From assembly GCF_036324505.1 (NCBI RefSeq), contig NC_086350.1:12074032-12138031 (forward strand): 64,000 nt of DNA, in the 5' to 3' direction. The translations under genes were made by a program, and so were the position numbers. This DNA is from Eleginops maclovinus (taxonomy: Eukaryota > Chordata > Actinopteri > Perciformes > Eleginopidae). Below, one piece after another: positions 38,701 through 53,639 of this stretch (the first letter of the stretch is position 1; the number at the start of each line of letters is the position of its first letter). Under the pieces are notes generated by a model. It searched no databases and had not been told where the DNA came from. It saw nothing but the letters and a program-made list of their open reading frames with translations.

Positions 38701-41700
38701 TCTTTGTATTTGCCCCTCAATGCACAGCAATGTTTAAGTGTTGAAGACCAAATGCCCTCAAAATAAGTTTTGAGACACATATTTTGAAATGCTTCTTAGG
38801 CACATTTAACCATCAGCCCCCTTTGGACCCATTCATCCAATCAAGTTTTAGAGCAGATGCGTTCTAGTGCCTTAAGTGTGTTTCTATGTCAAGGCACTCA
38901 AAACAATTGGGGTGTTTCAAACTCTGAACTCACATGCTTGTAGCATATTACTGGGTTAAAGCATTGCAAATGCTTTAAGCTTTTTTTGTAAGAGATTTCA
39001 TTATTTCGGTCTTGAAATCATGTGCTGCTCAATTTGAGAGTTGCTCTGTGTGCACTTTCAACCTTTAGCCCACTAAACAGTTTTAGTATGTCAACTTACT
39101 TTCCGTATGACTAAAACCCCTATAGCTATCACCATTACAAAACTAACTTATTTGGGTAAAAAGCTAACGTTGTTGTCCTAATGTCACTAAAAGCTAATAG
39201 CATTTTGTAATTTCAGATAACAGCCTCGCTATTATTGTGATTTATAATGGTGGAGCATCCAAAATACGTACTTTTCACATGCTCTGTTTGACAAAACATG
39301 CTAATGTCCTCCATTTTCTTTTAGAGAAGAGAACCGCAGTAGCCTAATTTACTGCATGCAAAAGATCCTAGAGACAGTGCACTTTAGGCACTTCCCCCTG
39401 CTAAAATACAAGGAATAGCTTTGTTTGTTTGTAACTCGGACAGATCATTACAGATCAAATGTCAAAGGTTTTTCCATGTTCCAGCCCTGTAGCCTGTGTT
39501 CTTTCTTTTTGTTCCTACCTTTGCTCAGCACATTTTCTGTCCTTCAATGAAAATAAAAGTTTGTAACAAATATTTTGGACAAACTAAGTGAATCCAAGCC
39601 TTAAGCCAAGTTCTTTCTATTAAATTGTTAACTTCATTGTTGCCCAAGGAATTAAAAAGTAAATACTTGAAAAGATAGTTTGTTGATGCCCAGATGTTCT
39701 TCCGAATAGATCAAAAGACAACTCTTTGTTGGGCTTTGTAATGAGGGGATTAACTGATATTATTTATAGGAGAACCTGATATTCAACTCAGGTTTATAAT
39801 CACCTCTTTGTTGTGCGGGGTATTTAGAGGTTGTTTTCTTTCTTTCTTATATTGCATTTGATGTCCTGATACTTTTTTTTTTTACCAAGTCTTAACTGGA
39901 AATCCAAATCCCCACACTCTCTGTGACAGATGTTTGCCATATGCTGATCTGTGCTATCACTATACTAATCAATTAACGATAAATGGCCAAAAGCTATATT
40001 TATTCTAATTTAATAAGCTGTTGGTTCAGGTGTTGTGTTTATTGTAGATGATGAAATGTTATTATTGAGACTCAAAAAGCAGAAATAATAAGTATTCAAG
40101 CTATGGGCTGGCTGAGTGCCCCCACTTAACTAATTACAAGTCTGTGTCAGCATTAATGAGTTCGTGCTATGGCGGCGGAATTCATTTAGGCAATTAGTTA
40201 GTCCCAGAAAGCACGACACTCCACGGCAAATTGCTGAGCTACAGAGTAGTTGGGTCACTCATCACTGACAGCAATCAGCAATACGCTGCCCCCAGGAAGA
40301 CCTCTGGTGAGCAGACTGTGACAGTCAGCCGCATGACGATGTTAAATTTACCATTACGCTGAGGCACCGTGTTGTCATGCTGTATACAATGATATCATGC
40401 AGTGTGAAGTGTTGCTGCGTGTGTTGTGAGAAAATCTGTTCAGCTGAGTGCGCAATTAACTTGCCATAACTAGAAATCAGAAGCAGATGATGAGAATATT
40501 CTATGAAAGAGACTTTTCAACATCAAACACACTTTGGTTATCTGAAGTATTTGAAGCTTTAAACAAGCTGTTCAAAACACAAAGTTGAATATGTGAGATG
40601 CTTTTCTTGACAAGTTATATCTGTTTTGATATTGCTTCAGTTAATTTAAAGCTGCATTGCCCAAAATATGTTACTACAGCCCTGCTCTTGACTCTTTAAG
40701 ACTTTAGGCACACGGGAGCTTTGAGCTTATTTGTCTTATTGTCAACATGTTAACCATGTTCACATGCTGATGTTTAGCAGTTATAATGTTGTTTTGATAA
40801 CTGTCTTAGTTTAGCTTGTTAAGCCTGCTAACATTTGCTAATCAGCACCAAACGCCGGATTACATCTAAGACTGAAGGGAATGCTTTTAGTTGTGCAGTT
40901 GTTGGACAAACTCAAATGTGGACCCTATGACAATCCTAGATAAAAAGTCAGGGGATAACCAAAGATATTAGAATTCATCAACTGGGGACCATACACGTCC
41001 CTAAAAGTTTTATCATGCTTCTAATAACTGTAAAGATATACCAAAATGATGGAACGCCAGACCTACGGTACCACCCGTCCCCAAGGACTATATATTCTGT
41101 CACTGTACAGCCTTTGCATTGTGTTTTATAACAAAGTCATTTTTCTCCCAATACTACATTGTCTCATAATACAGAGCCTGGGAGACAAATTAGGTTGGTT
41201 TTCAGACAGAAGTTATTAGATGGGTCTTCAACATTTCTTTTCCAGAGAAAGCTGACGGACAAAAAATAAATAAAAATAAGGCTTAAAGTAATTTTGCAAA
41301 GCTGCAGTGTTTTATAAATGAGTTCTCCAGTGGATACACATAAAGGAAGCTGAGATAAGCATGCCAGTGTGGCAGCTAGATGTTTTGTTTGGGGCTTTTA
41401 AAGTAAGACATGTCTCTAACAGAGAGGAAAATAACTAAATAAATACTGTTCTTTGAATTGTATTTATTATACATGCATGTATGATATTTAAGGAAACATT
41501 TATATTGACTGCAAATAGACCAGTACTTATTCTTATTTCTTGCTGTGGTCGAAATGTCAGTCAGTGTTATTTTTTTGCAAACATCTCTTCTTTAGGAGTC
41601 TGCACCGTGCACCGGGCACCTTTTCATTCCCTCAGGTTAAGTTTCCTTTACCAATCACCGAGTGGACTTCAGGTAAACCTTCATAGAGAAAATATGCTTG

Positions 41701-44130
41701 AGTTTCGCTAACCTCCAGATGCAATGCCAAAATGTCTCAGGGCTCAATTTTGTGTTACAGTTTAAAAATCAGACACACCAACACACAAACTCTAATGAAA
41801 AGTGTGTTTGTGCCACTTTGGAAAATCCTGTTTTCCTTTTAGAGGATGATGGAAAATGAACCTGCAGAGCTGTGAGATACTGAGTGGAGTGATTCAAGCG
41901 ACACAGCAGACCCAGACACTGATGAGTGATTTGTAGATTTTTTTTTTCCCAAATAGAAGTCAGTGAGTAACAAATGATCTTTTTACTTGTTAGCATCAAT
42001 CAAACCTCATCTTTATCCACTTCAGGAAGTACTGTGTGTCACTACTGTAGTCCACACCTAGACTGTCAGAATTCTTGCAGGAACATTTATTTTTTGTCAG
42101 CACTGGACAGGGTTCTTTTCACAGTTTCTGTCCATTTATAATACTGTTAAATTTACACTATCCTTCAAGTGCCCTGTCTGTGACAGCCAGGGTAACAGAC
42201 TTAATTACACTGTGATTGCAGGAAGGAAAATAACTGCTCTTGTAAATTTTATTTTGCTCACAAACACCACAATGCCTTGCCAAGGTTCCCAGAGGTTTGT
42301 TGATGCTGTTTATTAGCCTAGTTAATTTTGTAAACAATTTGGGTCAATGGGTTGTTTCTAGGGTTACTTAATACTTATTGTGATAAATATCAGCACCATG
42401 GGAGTAAGAATATTAGGAAAGTTAAGTATGAATACAGTGCTTGTAAATGACCTACAGGCTGTTTAATGAACTCTTGCTTGGTTGTTAAATAGATATGCAC
42501 AGTAACTCTGAAAAAATGAATAGTAGTGCCTTAAACTTGTCTTTGCCCTTTAGCATGTCCTTCGTTTTTTGCTGAGCATTTCAATAATATATGAACACTT
42601 AATTCAGTTTTCAAGATATGACTGCATGATAATTAAATTGGCTACATTAATTATACAAATGCATCTTTATATTCAATATTATCCTGTAAGAATTTAGCTC
42701 TTTAGTCCACCAGATAAGATGTATAACTTCTAGTCTTTTTTCCTAGTACATCCAAACTTACTTTGCTAAATTTGAGTTTTATTTCCCTGTTCCTTCCATC
42801 CTTTTGTGTGCGAATGGATAACCTGGTTATCATGGCGTTAGGTGAGCCTGCAACAAGAGAGAATCTCAACTTTGTATTTGTACACTGGTGTTTAGTCCAC
42901 AAGTGATTACACTATGATGAGTCTATTAATCATAATTTGGAGCAGCACCTGGCAGTAAGAGGCACATTATAAAACAACAACCTGTGTGTTGGCAGAGCTA
43001 ATCCTCCTGTTACTCCAGCAAACATGCATCTATTTAATCATCTTGAACCAGCCACATATGCAGAGCCTGGCAGAATGTCGATGGATGTTTTGGAAATGTA
43101 TCAAACCTCTGTGTCCCCATGTCTGCCACTTAACAGAAATATTATAAAGTCAGTCATTTTCTAGGTATCTGAAGAACTTTCCTCAGAGATGTTCTGCTTC
43201 ACCTTTTGACCAAATTGCAATTTCCTGTTCTCATCCATTACCCAATTTCTTAAATGAGCTTCTAGCTTTGAGTCAGTTGATGTGCTTTGCTTTCAGCTTC
43301 CAGTGCGAGTGCAGCGCGTGAGTGAGTGCTGTGTGTTTGTCTGCATCCACATTATATGTTGTGCATCCAGTAGTCTCTAAGCTCATTACAGTAATCAGGT
43401 TAAAGAGAGGGGAACTGGGGAGCGCTTGGCCTGCTGCATGTTTCCTCTGGACTTCCCCAGTGAGACCGAAAAGCTTTCACACAGGCTCCGGCAGAGCTAC
43501 TGGGACCCGGCCTATAGACGCCTGCTCCTAATGATCGGCTCCTGCTGCTCCTGTTTGTATGAAACCCACACTGGGGTAGTCAACTGCACCCATGCTGTCA
43601 TGACCAGCTTGTAATTGTAAAGCCCTCCTGATATACAGACATTCTTTTCTAAGTTCCTGATCCATTTGTCATGGTTCAAACCAAAACACTGAGTAAATAT
43701 CAAATCCTGCCATGTGCAAATTACTGTGACTTTGGGAGAGGTCTTTTTTCGCTTATGTTGCTTTGAGTTTTGTAGCTTTCTTTTCTTTTCTTGCTGAGTC
43801 ACAAAGTTGTGATTCAGCAGTAATAACAGCTTTAGCATCCTGACCTTCCTGTTTGTGCTTTTGTCTGTGTTTATTTAGCATTTTCAATGATAGGATTTCC
43901 ACTTAAATTACGGAGTGAGTTCAGCAAAAGGGATCCAGTCATATGATCTGCAGTAGTGAGTGTGTATATCCATTGAAGAAACCTCAGTGACCATCCTTAG
44001 AACCACTAATGAGTCGGAGCCTTTTATCATTCATTGGTTTCTGTTGCAAACTGCACTGAGTCGAAAAGTCCCCATTTTCTCTTTCCCGAGCTGACAGAAG
44101 CCACCCGACATGGGAATTGCCCAAAACCGA

Positions 44131-44146
44131 GGTTGCTATGGTAACC
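44131..44146. promoter_or_regulatory. RFX X-box-like palindrome
   Basis: GGTTGCTATGGTAACC is an almost perfect inverted repeat that fits the X-box consensus for RFX factors (GTTRCC ATGGYAAC class). Motif match only; it lies deep in the putative tln2 first intron. Confidence 0.4.
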
Positions 44147-47100
44147 AGCAGATGTGGAGCATGAAATAGTGAGCCTGTGAGTCCTTAACTAATCGTGGCA
44201 GCATCCCTTACATGCTGCACTCAGTATCGTGTGGCTCCTTTAGCTCAGTGTGGGTCCAGCTGCAAGATGTGTCCAGAGGTTCAGCGCTGTGTTTCCCCGG
44301 CGTCCCCTCCACTCAGAGCTGGAAGCAAGCGCAGGAAGAATTTGAAGTAGTCAGTGTTTTTCTCTTTAGTTCACCCTGTTGCACAATAGGGACATCCATG
44401 CTGAGTGTGGGTGTGTGGGTGGGTTAGTTGACCAGATGTTTATGATGCAGATTCAAGCCAGAGATGTTTGTTTCTAGTAATGAAGAACACTTGGGTGTAG
44501 TTTAGGGGTGGAAAAGGGGGAGGGTTTTGTGTCCCTGTTTAAACAATATTTATCTCTCTTGGTGCTGTATTATATATTTCACTTCCCAGATCCCAGGGTT
44601 CGGAAGTAGCTGATTACAAGAGCCTTTTTCTTGCTTTCTTAAAACGATATTTTTGTGATTGCAAAAAATAATATCTTGTGCATTTTTCTGACCATACTAT
44701 GATATCAGTAATACAAATGTAGGTGTATATTCATACTATATATTTTTTCAACGTTTGGAAATGCAAGTTTGCTCCCATTTATTTATATTTCAAGCATTAC
44801 ATTCATGAAACCTGCTCTTTATTAAATTGATGTACCTATGATTGATAGTCGAGCACAAATGTGAAATGCATTCGATGTATATAGCACTTCTCCCCACTGG
44901 CTGATTGTTTTAGTAGAAGAGAAAAGAAAAATCTTGTTAAAAATAAGTATGTCTTTGAAACATTCTTCAGAAAAGATTTCCAATTTGTTCACCGGCCTCC
45001 TGTGCACGGCCTTCGCTTGAAGAACTTCTTGAATATTTGTCTGAGGAAAAGTTGTTGTATACACCTTCTCCAGCCAATTTAAACGTTTTACTCTCCAGTG
45101 CATTTAGACTTTGCTGAGAGAAAAACAAAGCTGCAAGGAGTCACACAATGATACTGCGCTTGGAATGTACTCCCAAGCTAACTGAGTAATGGGCTTCCTC
45201 GTTTGCTTTGGCCTCACAGTTTGCTTTCAACTTGAACAGCTTTTTCTGTAAATGTTTGGTAATCATTCTTCATAGAAAGCTGTTTTGTTAGTTATGTGAA
45301 GGAAAAAAGTTTCTTGCGTTTTCATTCTGTGTCTGCCTCTTTGTAAAAATACGTCGTCTTCATTACACAGTGGGGTTCAATGTGCTGATTGACAAAATCA
45401 CAGACAGTTTTTCATTCTCCTAGCTCACCACACAAACATGTGACATTATGTTTCTTTGTAGAACCTTCACCATAGCAGTTAAACTGAAGTGACACTTTCA
45501 CATAAAGATAGTTTCATTTTTCCGACACACCCTATCAAAGTGAATCAAAGTCAACTCCCTCAATCTCTTTTTCTGCTGAACATCTCCCTGTACTGTCACA
45601 TAATAGCTGAAGGGGCCTTCTGTGTGATTGTAGCATTGTACAGTCATGTTCAAAGATAAAGCCGTTTTTAACATTGTCAGAGCTCTTTCTTTGACCTTGT
45701 CTGCATGACATTTAAAAACCTAAGTCCTAAAAAACAGTGCAGAGTGTACCTTACATCCAAATGACCCTGGACACAGTTGCAGCTGCAGACCTGAGGGCAA
45801 AGTGGAAGTGGCTGCTGCTGCTGCTGCTGTCCAGCCTTATATGTCCAGGAAAAGGTGGGCACAGCAGCAGCCATGGTAACTGTGGGCAGAGTTTCTGATC
45901 TGGAAACAATGGGTCAACAACACGGCCTCTCCCTGAACCTGGTCTCATGCAACACAGTGGTTTCACTCACTATCAACACAGGATTTTATTGTTAAAAAGC
46001 CCCTTTTATGTGGTTATACATTACCATGTTGGTTAGTCTTGTGCTCCACTAAGCTTACTCAGAGAAAGATGAATAACACAAGACATTGTGCAGGACAAAG
46101 TTGTGGAAATTGCACCTCTTGATTAAACTGATACGTCTTCTTGCTGCATGGTGTTCTTGGATAAATGTTTTGTTTTGTTTAAAGAGCTACGTAGAACAGT
46201 GAATCTCCATCTTTGTGTGTGAGGTTTCTTCTCACACCAGAGAATATAAAATGCTGACAGAGTCCCTCTGTGCATCACACTTTGGAGAGTAGCCAGTGTG
46301 TGTTCCCTACCGCTGCTCTTGATACTGTAATCAGCATGCAAGTGGTAGTCAGCTCCTGGAGTATGAGAGAGAGCCTCAGTGCTCGGGAAGCAGCACACCG
46401 GAGATTGGAGTCTTCTGATTTACAGGACATGACAATTCAGGCAGAATATACTGATTGTGGGAGTCAGAGGTGTGTTGTCTTATACTCACAGCGCACTGGA
46501 CAATCTGTTTATGAATATCTAAATCAATAAAGTCTGTGTAGTTTGTATACATGTGTTATCCACGCAAACTCCCCTTTTTCCGTGACTCTAAACCTTTAGC
46601 TTACTCATAGAGGCTTGAAGTGAGGGCCAAGACTAAAGACCGAAACAAATATCTTACTGAAGCATCCAAAATTGGAGATAGTCTTTGTATTATCAAATGT
46701 GCCCTTATTTAATTTAAAAACTAAATCATTGACAACATGATTTGTTATACAGTTCCTATAAGATTGTGATCATCTCTCATGTTTCGTGTGAGAAAATTGA
46801 GTGTGGCAGAAAGCTCGCAGCTATGTTCCTCGTGGAGAGGCTGCATCGGTTTGATTTTGTGAAATGGCGCAGGAAGACAGATCGACGTTGAGATATTCAG
46901 AGCGAGGTTAGCATCTTAATTGTGACCTTTCGTAATTATGATGCAATGGTTTCATAAGCCTGGTCTGCCTTGTTCTTACAAATTGTATTCTGACACTAAT
47001 TACTGTCACTTATTCAGAGTCTGTTCTTGATACTCCTTAATCTCCATGTGTCTGTTTGTCTACATTTGAATTTCAATTATGTCATAATGTATTGCTAGCA

Positions 47101-50100
47101 AATAGTCCGATCATGTTTTGTAGAGGGAGAAACAGAAGGCCTATTATAAGTCTCCCTATTGGTTTGAATGACATGGCTCAGAGAATCTAATAGATAGAAG
47201 GTGTTTGATTTGGTATGATGTACTGAAATATTTGTCTCGTTGGATTGTGTACTGTATCACCAATCCAAAATGGAAATGTGCTGTAGATCAAGGGTCCATG
47301 AGGAAGTTGTGATGCCAAATAAAAAAAATTGTTCATGATTATTCATGGAATCTTTAGAAATGTCAAGAAAGCAAACAGATGCATAATCACTTAGAAGATA
47401 GGAGGATTTAAGGATAATTCGTGAACAAAAATACAAGCCATACAAATCAAAATGTCCTTACACGCATAGTGTCATCACCTCATTAGATACAGCAGAATGT
47501 GCGGCCACCACGCTTTATCGTACGCCTCCTGTGATTGGTGTGATTCAGAGGTATAAAGGTGCTGATTACACTCTGCTGATTACAAACCATTTAACCATGA
47601 CAGGCAAACAACATGCATATCTATAGGTACTAAAAAGCATCTGAGAGGAGAAAGAAAAATTCTGAATAAACCATATCCAGTGACAGGTGCCTAAACACTT
47701 CATCACTCCAGCGGTCCCTATGAAAGATGGTTTAAGTGAAGCTGTCCTTTATTTTTTACAAAGACATGGTGAAGGTCAACTCATTCTGCTTGCAGTCAAT
47801 CACATGCCCATGCTGGTGATTCAGGTCCCTGCAACATCAGTTATGGTTAATCACCCCATAATGTTCAAATGCACTGCATGTAGCTAAAGCCACAGAGTTT
47901 ATGCTTTGCAGTTGATGTGAAAACTGACTGTCATTTTTCTGTGGTCACCAACCCAAGAGGCAAATGGGCTGAAAAATGTGTTTTGCGGATATCAGCTGTT
48001 GTGGTTCAAGTTTATGTGACAGTGTGAACACTGATATACGTTATTTCATTTGACAAACGTGAAGATGCCTTGCACTCTAGGCTTGGTAAGTGCATACTGT
48101 GTATACAGAACTAAATATGATGTATTATAGATTATTTAACAAAAAATAGAACTCATTTTCGCTGGTAGGAAATGATGTTCTGGATGTAATTATGGGGAGT
48201 ATATGACTTCTAAATTCAAAGTACTAGCGTAGTTAAGATTAAACCAGCCGTTATGATATGCAGTGAACATTGTTTAATACGCAATCCTATGGAATTTAAT
48301 TGTTTAGGCAATACGCACCTATTCAATATGTTATTACCATACTGGTCTTTAATACAGCCATTACATTACATACTTCCTTCATGCATATTTGAAGAAATTC
48401 TCAAGGACTAATTAAAGAAAATGTATTTCTGTGATCCACAGTACACTTTACCTAAACTGTGAATATTTGTTTTCCATTGAAATGTTTCAAAACTGTATCA
48501 TACTGTTACAATTCATTTGATTCAAAAAATGTTGTGAATTACAAAACATTCAACTATTGACTGCAACATGTTTCCTCTTCCAGAGCACTAGATCACTTTG
48601 TCTGACATAGTAATGTCAAAAAACAGATGCAGGCTAGTGGACCAGAGTCTGCATGCTGTAAATGCTCTTTAAGAGATGTATGGTTAAAATGGGGCTGATA
48701 ATGATAATGAAATCATCGTGGGCTGAGTCCTTTGTTGTTTTGGGCTGATCTGCATCCATCAGTGTCTGGAGTAAAAAAAAATGTTTGGGTAACATCTGTC
48801 GGAGCCCCCAGTAACCACTCCCACTAAGGGACTGATGGGTGGAGCCTTCCTCCTCCAGTAGCTGTTTCTGTCTCCATCTGTTAGCCAGCTCATTCTTCAC
48901 ATCTCTAAATGAGGGATGAGTGATATTGGATAACTCTGTGTGTTGCGCATTCGATACCATCTCTTATAATTTCTCAATGTACTGAAGGATATGTTATCTA
49001 ATCTTCAAGACTTACAATTCAATCATTTATAGAGTTTCGTTTTTATTTGCTGCCATGTATTCTAAGTTTAGGTATTAGTGAATGCTACTGTCCTGAACGA
49101 TTAAGAAAAAACTGTAACATGTTTTGCAGTGCTTCTGCTCTGGATCCGTTTGACACAGTGCTGCTGGAGGACGCTCTGCTTCACAGGATATTTTTAGTGT
49201 AACAGGAGCTGCTCTCTCCCTCCCCGCGAAAAGGGCAAGATTCATAATTTCTGTCAGCATCCATACCCTCAAATTGCATTACTGCAGAGTATGTCGCCCA
49301 GGAGCGGAGCTTTGCACTCCAGAGGGCGGGTCATAGCGACAAGGTTCAATTTCAAATGGAATTGAAGAATACAAGTCAGTGTAATTGTGAGTGGCTCTAA
49401 AATTAGAGTTTGGGTTTGATGCCTTTTTTTTATCTGGATCGACAACCACTGCCTCAGTAATGCTATAGATATTAAAATAATACCAAACACGCCACTAATA
49501 ATCTGACAGTTTGTTCATAATAATCCTGGTGAACTTTAAATAGCTAGGGTCAGTTCTGCTTCATAATTTTGTCCAGTGATTGCTGTGTTATGCTCAAGCA
49601 ATGATTAATTCATTTATGAGACGTATGGAGGAAGTGATAAGGATGGAGGTGAAAGCCTTTGACTTATTAATTATTTGAATTGCAGTCAGGTAGGCTCCAG
49701 TTTCAATGGCTGTTCCTTGCAAGGAAATGAACACAAGGACATCTTGATAAAGAAAAGGATATATTGTCTCGGCAGGGCATAAGAAAGTAGACATTTGCAA
49801 ATATAACACAGGGTTAGGATTCCACGACATGAGGGAAATGTGTGATAAATGGCAGTGGCTGTTGAATATTGTGATAACTATACTTTAAATACTATTCTTT
49901 CTGCTTTCAGTATACTGCAAAAGCAGCAGAAATGTTTTCTTGTTTAAATAAAACACTACAAGCTTATGTTGGGTAATCAATATAAGTATATTGTAAAGAG
50001 CATTAGGTAGCAATATATTTTGTAATCATACAGTTTTTGCATCTGCTATCTGAAGAAAATGATAGACCTGCTCCTTTCTTTCGGCAGTAAACAAATATTT

Positions 50101-51282
50101 GACTTTTCAGTATACCATAATCAAATTCTTCTTATGTTATTAATGTGGTGAAGGTGAGCGATGTCTCTGTGGCCCCAGGTTTCTATTCAGATTGCAGCCC
50201 TGGGTTTTTAAATACATGTATAATCATTTGTTGAGTCAACTACTTTTTTCACAGTTACAATAAAGGTGTATAAATGCTGATTGATTAATGCATGCCTCTT
50301 GTGCATTGCTAGGGCTCTAATCCACCAAAGAAAATCAGTAGGAAACGTTTAAAAAGCTGCAGTCAATTCATTTAAAAACAGTTTTAATATCCTGTGGAAA
50401 TAACACGCCTGACCTTCCCACGTGTCTTCATGGTGGAGCTGGCCAGGAATATTGGATTTGAATACACAGAGGCTCAAAACAACAACCGTTGTTTGCTGTT
50501 GCCCCCCCCCTCCGCCTTTGTTCCAGTAAAACGTAAAAGTCTCAAGAGACATACTATGATCTTTCAGGAAACTGACCTTGCTTTCAATCCGACAGGGATA
50601 AAAGGCTGATGTTGTGCTCAGAGTGTCGAGAGGAGAGGGAAAAGGTGTGGAGCAGTTTAGCCATTTTGCATTTTATCAAAGCACACATGCTCTAATCCCG
50701 CTGTTCTCGACAGTCCTGAGAACTGCTGAGGTCAGAATTACTCTCAGCCCTCCATTGAAGCCATTGACATACTACATACTTAATTAAAACAATAATAAAC
50801 AGTCCACAGGGATGGAGATATGGTGTAGTAAATGCCAATTCAGTGTATTTGTGAGGGAAGTGAACAAAGCAGCCACACTTTTTTCCTGCCTCTTTCTTTT
50901 TTCCGGGGCCATTCCTTTTTTATTTAAGCTTTGGGATTACTTTTAACTGCATCCCAGTTTGTTAAAATCTAATTGGCATCCTTCACAATAACTGTGCTTG
51001 CTTTAGTCAACATACAAATCTATGATTTTTTTTGTTGTAATTAAGACAGAATACATTTTCATCTGCATCTCTATTTCTTTTTCCTCTCACAAATGGTGCT
51101 GGAGCAGAAATACTTTGCATGGCCTTGTTTACCAGAAAATCATTACTGTTCCTCATCTGATCTCAGTTTCAATGGCTGACCTTGAAAGTCCTGTAGTAAT
51201 GTGGGGGGATGGTTTAGTTTTGGTGCTTTAAGAATGCACAATTATGTGCTTTATGAATGTGTTATTTTCAATTGTAATTTAA

Positions 51283-51728
51283 AGGGGGCAAATTATGAAA
51301 ATCTCACTTTTCTCAGTGCTAGGCCACATACAGTACATATAGTTATCTGGAGTGCCTACCAACCCTCAAACTATGATTTAAGACCACATGAGATTTTGGT
51401 GGGCTGCCTGATTAAAACAATTTTGGATTCAACAAGCCATGCAGAGGTGGTCCCCTACCTTTGTCGCATGGAGGATCATAAGTGTAGACCACCCCCCCAT
51501 CTGAGTATCGAACAACAACTTTACCTGCACCATATTTTTCTTGCAAGCCAATTAGAGCAGACTGTGCCTTTTTTGTGACAAGGGCTTTTAAGGGACAGGC
51601 GCTTAAACAGAGCGTTTTAGAGAGAGAGTGAATACAGGTTAAAAATAAATGTTTTATGAACCATAAAGCATGTAAACATGGTGTAACTAAAAACGCAAAA
51701 ATACAACAATGAATTGGAAAATTAGCCT
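51283..51728. mobile_element. Non-autonomous TTAA-flanked DNA transposon (piggyBac-like MITE)
   Basis: The 446-bp segment begins AGGGGGCAAATTATG and ends AAATTAGCCT, with TTAA directly on both sides (51279-51282 and 51729-51732), as expected for a piggyBac-type insertion. The ends are imperfect inverted repeats (AGG..C..AATT). The inner part, including TTTTGTGACAAGGGC, ACAGAGCGTTTTAGAGAGAG and ATAAAGCATGTAAACATGGT, matches a repeat I recall as abundant in percomorph fish. It has no transposase frame. Confidence 0.6.
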
Positions 51729-53639
51729 TTAACTCAAGTTGCGTTCTGTGTTTTTTCTCAATATTTTACAGGTAATTCCTGCATTAATGAATAAGAAATA
51801 ACTTAGAGCACAATGTCAAGTAGTTAGACTGATACTTCATGGATCACAATCTTGCATTTCACAAAATATAAAGCATGAACTGGTTTGGACCGCCCGTTCT
51901 CTATTGTAAATTGCAGTGGACAATGTTTTGCAGCAACGTGTTCAAACCATCTGTAAACATCTTGTAGGCTTCCCTGTTTGAAGTCATCTCCAAGAAGCCC
52001 AGGCAAAACTCTTTCAGAAGAACAATTGATGTTGTCTTTTGTTGAACTCAGCATGTCCTACATTACAGAATGAGATACACACATGAATTTCCCTAAAAAT
52101 CAGAACACTGATGCACCCCTGCACTGTTTGTATGGTTGGTGTCCTTGGAGGAATGTTATTCATTCTCATGCACACCCTGGTATGTTCTCATGGGTCATTC
52201 TGCTTCAAATGTGTTGTTGTAGTGTAAGTATTTTGAAGCTGGTCCAAACAAACAGCTCAGTCCTGGACCGGCACTGTTTAAGTAACCTCCTAGGTTGTTG
52301 TGTTGTGTTGTGTTAGGTGCAGGGATCGGGCTCTGTGCCACTGCTGGTAATACATTCAATCATTAGAGCTGTATCCTCTCCAGATGGCTCCTGCGCTCAC
52401 TGCTCTCTATTGAATTGTCCATGCATTTTGATGTCTTAATATTTAGAGTATTGGCATATAATTCAAAGCAGGACTATTTTCTGATGGACTAGTGATTGTC
52501 AAAGTGAGATTACCTAGAAAACGTGATTACATCGATAACACTCAACAAATATTCGCATTAGTGAGTTGTGGCTCTCTGCTCCTCTCTCAGACGTGGATCC
52601 AGCCATGCTTAAAATCCAAGCTAATGAGGAGCTGGCTGCTTCGGAGTGTTTGCTCAAAAATCGTAGTGAAAAATGTGCTCTCACACTACTGTAAGCTCAG
52701 GGATTATCATTATCCTCATGGGTTTCATCATGTGGTTTCTGCAGTGCTTACTCTCTGAAGTGACTGATGCTACTCACAACAGATACTGAAGTGACTGTTG
52801 CTTCAGCATTAGACCGACAGTAATCATCAGCAAATACCCGTCGTCAGAGGCAACGTTGGCTTTTTGAGGTTATGGACCTACAAAAAGAATCTGTCAAAAC
52901 GTCACAACATTTAGAAAATAATCTATTTGCACCATCTATATTTTCGGTGTGTGGGTGTTGTTATGTGTGAGTCTACATTTTGAGCGCTCATGTGTCCATG
53001 TTGCCTGTCATGTTGTCAGTCTGGGTTCTGAAGCTTCCTGTCTAGAAGAAAGTATTTATGGAAAAGCCTGATGACAAAAACTTGGTGGGACTTCTCTGCC
53101 AGCCTGTAAAGAGGAGAGCTCATGTGGCGCCATTACCCTTTCATCCTTGTGTTGTCTTTCCTACTTTGTATGAAGAAAATCTCTGGGAGGGAGAGGGGCT
53201 ATTGGAGAGGAACCCATGGCCACGATAGAACCAGGTGGGCTCTTTCACAACTCCATCATTATAGAAAGTTTACTTTGAAGACGTTCTCTGCTTTGGCTCT
53301 AGAGAGGCCTGTGGACGCCTGAGAACCAAAACTGTTTCAGCTGAGGTCTGAATCGTGTCATTCTGAAGATTTTACAATTTTCAAAAAGAGAAAATTCTCC
53401 TGGTGTCCAAGTATAATTGGGAATACAGTTAAGCTAAAATAATTAAGTAAATAAGTAGTTAGAAAAATTATCTGCAATTATGTTGATAAATGATTAATTT
53501 AAAGTATATTTTTATAAGTATAAAATAAATCATTTCAGGGATAACTGTTTAGTTATACCATGTTGTGATGTCTTGTTTAAACAGTTAATATAACATGTAT
53601 ATTTGTATTATTATTATTATTGTTTTTTTATTATTTTAC

